DNA of 64,000 nucleotides, taken from the NCBI RefSeq assembly GCF_038396675.1, contig NC_088921.1, positions 64,746,001-64,810,000 of the forward strand, given 5' to 3'. The position numbers and the translations under genes were made by a program. Under the pieces are notes generated by a model. It searched no databases, was not told the DNA's origin, and saw only the letters and a program-made list of their open reading frames with translations. Each line of letters starts with the position of its first letter. The first letter of the stretch is position 1. The stretch comes from Hydra vulgaris. Its lineage: Eukaryota > Cnidaria > Hydrozoa > Anthoathecata > Hydridae. Below, in pieces: positions 62,795 through 64,000 of this stretch.

Positions 62795-63489
62795 AATTAC
62801 ACGACCAATTTATGAAAGAAGAAACGACAATGATGTAAAAAATCTTCGAATTGAATATGTTAGGTGGTATACTTCAGTCTCGCCTATTCATCGCTATCGA
62901 AATGCTGCTTTTATTGATGAAAGTCCATTTAATTTACACATGTTTCGCAGTCATTCATGGGCAAAAAGAGGGCACAAAACCCAATTATTCGCCCTTGGCA
63001 ACGTCATAACACCAAACCCGATCATTCGCCCTAGGCAGAGTAACGCTTCGATGATATTAGCCGTCAATGATCTAAATATTATTCACTGCGAAGCTGTCAG
63101 TGTGTCAGTCAGCACAGTTTTTTTTTTCAAGAACATATTGATGAAGTTGTACGAGTTTTGGGGGCAGAGGAAGAATTCACCCTGGTGATGGATAATGTCA
63201 GAATACATCATAATATTGAGATGAGGGTTCAGAACATTCAAATAAAATACTTGCCACCATATTCACCATTCCTGAATCCGTGTAAAGAGACTTTTTTTAT
63301 CTTAAGAATAACGTGCGTAGAAATACGGCTCCAGCTGGAAGAAATAAACTAATTACAAGAATACGTGAGACATGTTTATCTATTCCTAGTGATAACTTAT
63401 CGAACAATTACACACACTGCGAAAGCTTTTTTGTAGCGTGTCTTAGGTCAGATGACCTCGACAGTAATTGGAAAATAAACATATTTTAA
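62363..63489 (+). pseudogene. Tc1/mariner transposase interrupted by (TA)n
   Basis: MPRDSVSQNMQDLVVNLVVN leads into a paired-type helix-turn-helix (GKTQSEASSITGVNRNTIQP) and then a linker with RPGSRGGARH. A microsatellite (62705-62790) then interrupts the ORF. After it come YERRNDNDVKNLRIEYV and AAFIDESPFNLHMFRSHSWA (first catalytic D), with a frame shift in a T-run near 63120. LVMDNVRIHHN (second D) and YLPPYSPFLNPCKETF (last acidic site, usually NPIEE) follow. Another shift lies near 63295, then LKNNVRRNTAPAGRNKLITR, ending with a stop at 63487-63489. The fold is the DDE/D transposase that cuts and pastes at TA. Confidence 0.85.
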
Positions 63490-63720
63490 ATAAAATAAAA
63501 TTTTAAATAATTTTAAAAAACTGAATAAAAAAAATAAAATTATATATTAAAATAAAACCTTTTTTTTGAATAATATAGAATGTTGAGATTGCGCATGCGT
63601 TTAATGTTTTAATTGAAAATCACGATTGTTTTCATTGATTGGCATGATGTTTAAAATAAATGTCATGGTTGTTTAAAATGGATGTCATGTTTGTTTTAAC
63701 TGGATGTAAAAACCGTTATA

Positions 63721-64000
<280 letters not shown>

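Larger units (their letters stand above)
61801..63716 (+). mobile_element. Full-length Tc1/mariner-type element in a TA array
   Basis: Terminal inverted repeats of about 138 bp (61801-61938 and 63578-63716) start CGGTTTTTACATCCA and contain iterated AAACAACCATGACATTTATT units and GCATGCGCAATCTCAACATT. TA flanks both ends, as expected for this superfamily. The enclosed transposase is broken. Confidence 0.88.

Overview
This is a very AT-rich animal nuclear window, dense in (TA)n and (TATG)n microsatellites and packed with transposable-element (TE) debris. The mix of CR1/jockey-like LINEs, Penelope-like elements (PLEs), THAP/P-element relatives, hAT, Tc1/mariner, pogo-like sequences and a tnp2-like transposase beside a DUF4806 protein fits a cnidarian, most likely a Hydra-type genome. 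The organism call is inference. No ordinary single-copy host gene is certain. The best candidate is a small two-exon minus-strand gene start near 10.8-11.1 kb.

Layout. 0-9.3 kb: hairpin-rich AT spacer, a tRNA-derived SINE, a MITE, and a PLE (2.7-3.0 and 5.6-7.1 kb) split by an antisense decayed LINE (about 3.2-5.6 kb). A second PLE (7.8-8.9 kb) ends in a terminal repeat with a hammerhead-ribozyme-like fold. 9.3-16 kb: TA arrays, 'ACGTT' MITEs, candidate gene pieces and a 42-bp minisatellite. 16-19.7 kb: a THAP-domain gene remnant, a 198-bp tandem duplication, a 450-bp palindrome of inverted PLE terminal repeats with two complete hammerhead folds, and a LINE 3' fragment. 19.7-24.4 kb: a broken multi-exon gene with a PHD finger, a 419-bp hAT derivative with an 8-bp target duplication, and a 44-bp palindromic array. 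25.0-28.8 kb: a LINE with ORF1, endonuclease and reverse transcriptase (RT), broken by frameshifts, whose 3' hairpin tail matches the SINE tail. 30.7-31.9 kb: internally deleted BED-zinc-finger hAT. 32.9 kb: THAP exon. 34.8-35.8 kb: foldback element with a 32-bp minisatellite. 37.9-41.2 kb: an intact 1086-codon LINE ORF (PHD-endonuclease-RT). 42-44.6 kb: P-element (THAP9-like) transposase pseudogene ending in a 24-bp in-frame minisatellite. 46.8-52.4 kb: MITEs, a second SINE, a diverged duplicated repeat, a hAT MITE and a pogo-like fragment. 53.1-54.5 kb: decayed TE protein of unknown class. 54.5-55 kb: 73-bp/146-bp higher-order array. 55.3-59.2 kb: tnp2-like transposase (broken) followed on the same strand by a four-exon DUF4806 gene (open). 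60.1-61.1 kb: PLE endonuclease fragment between inverted terminal repeats. 61.8-63.7 kb: full-length Tc1/mariner element inserted in a TA array.

Nearly everything is selfish DNA in different states of decay. The only uninterrupted long protein is the 1086-aa LINE polyprotein; the spliced DUF4806 reading frame is also open. The less expected layer is structural: self-cleaving-RNA-like folds in PLE terminal repeats, inverted repeat dimers, a SINE sharing a LINE tail, and microsatellites sitting at retroelement 3' ends or inside transposase ORFs.
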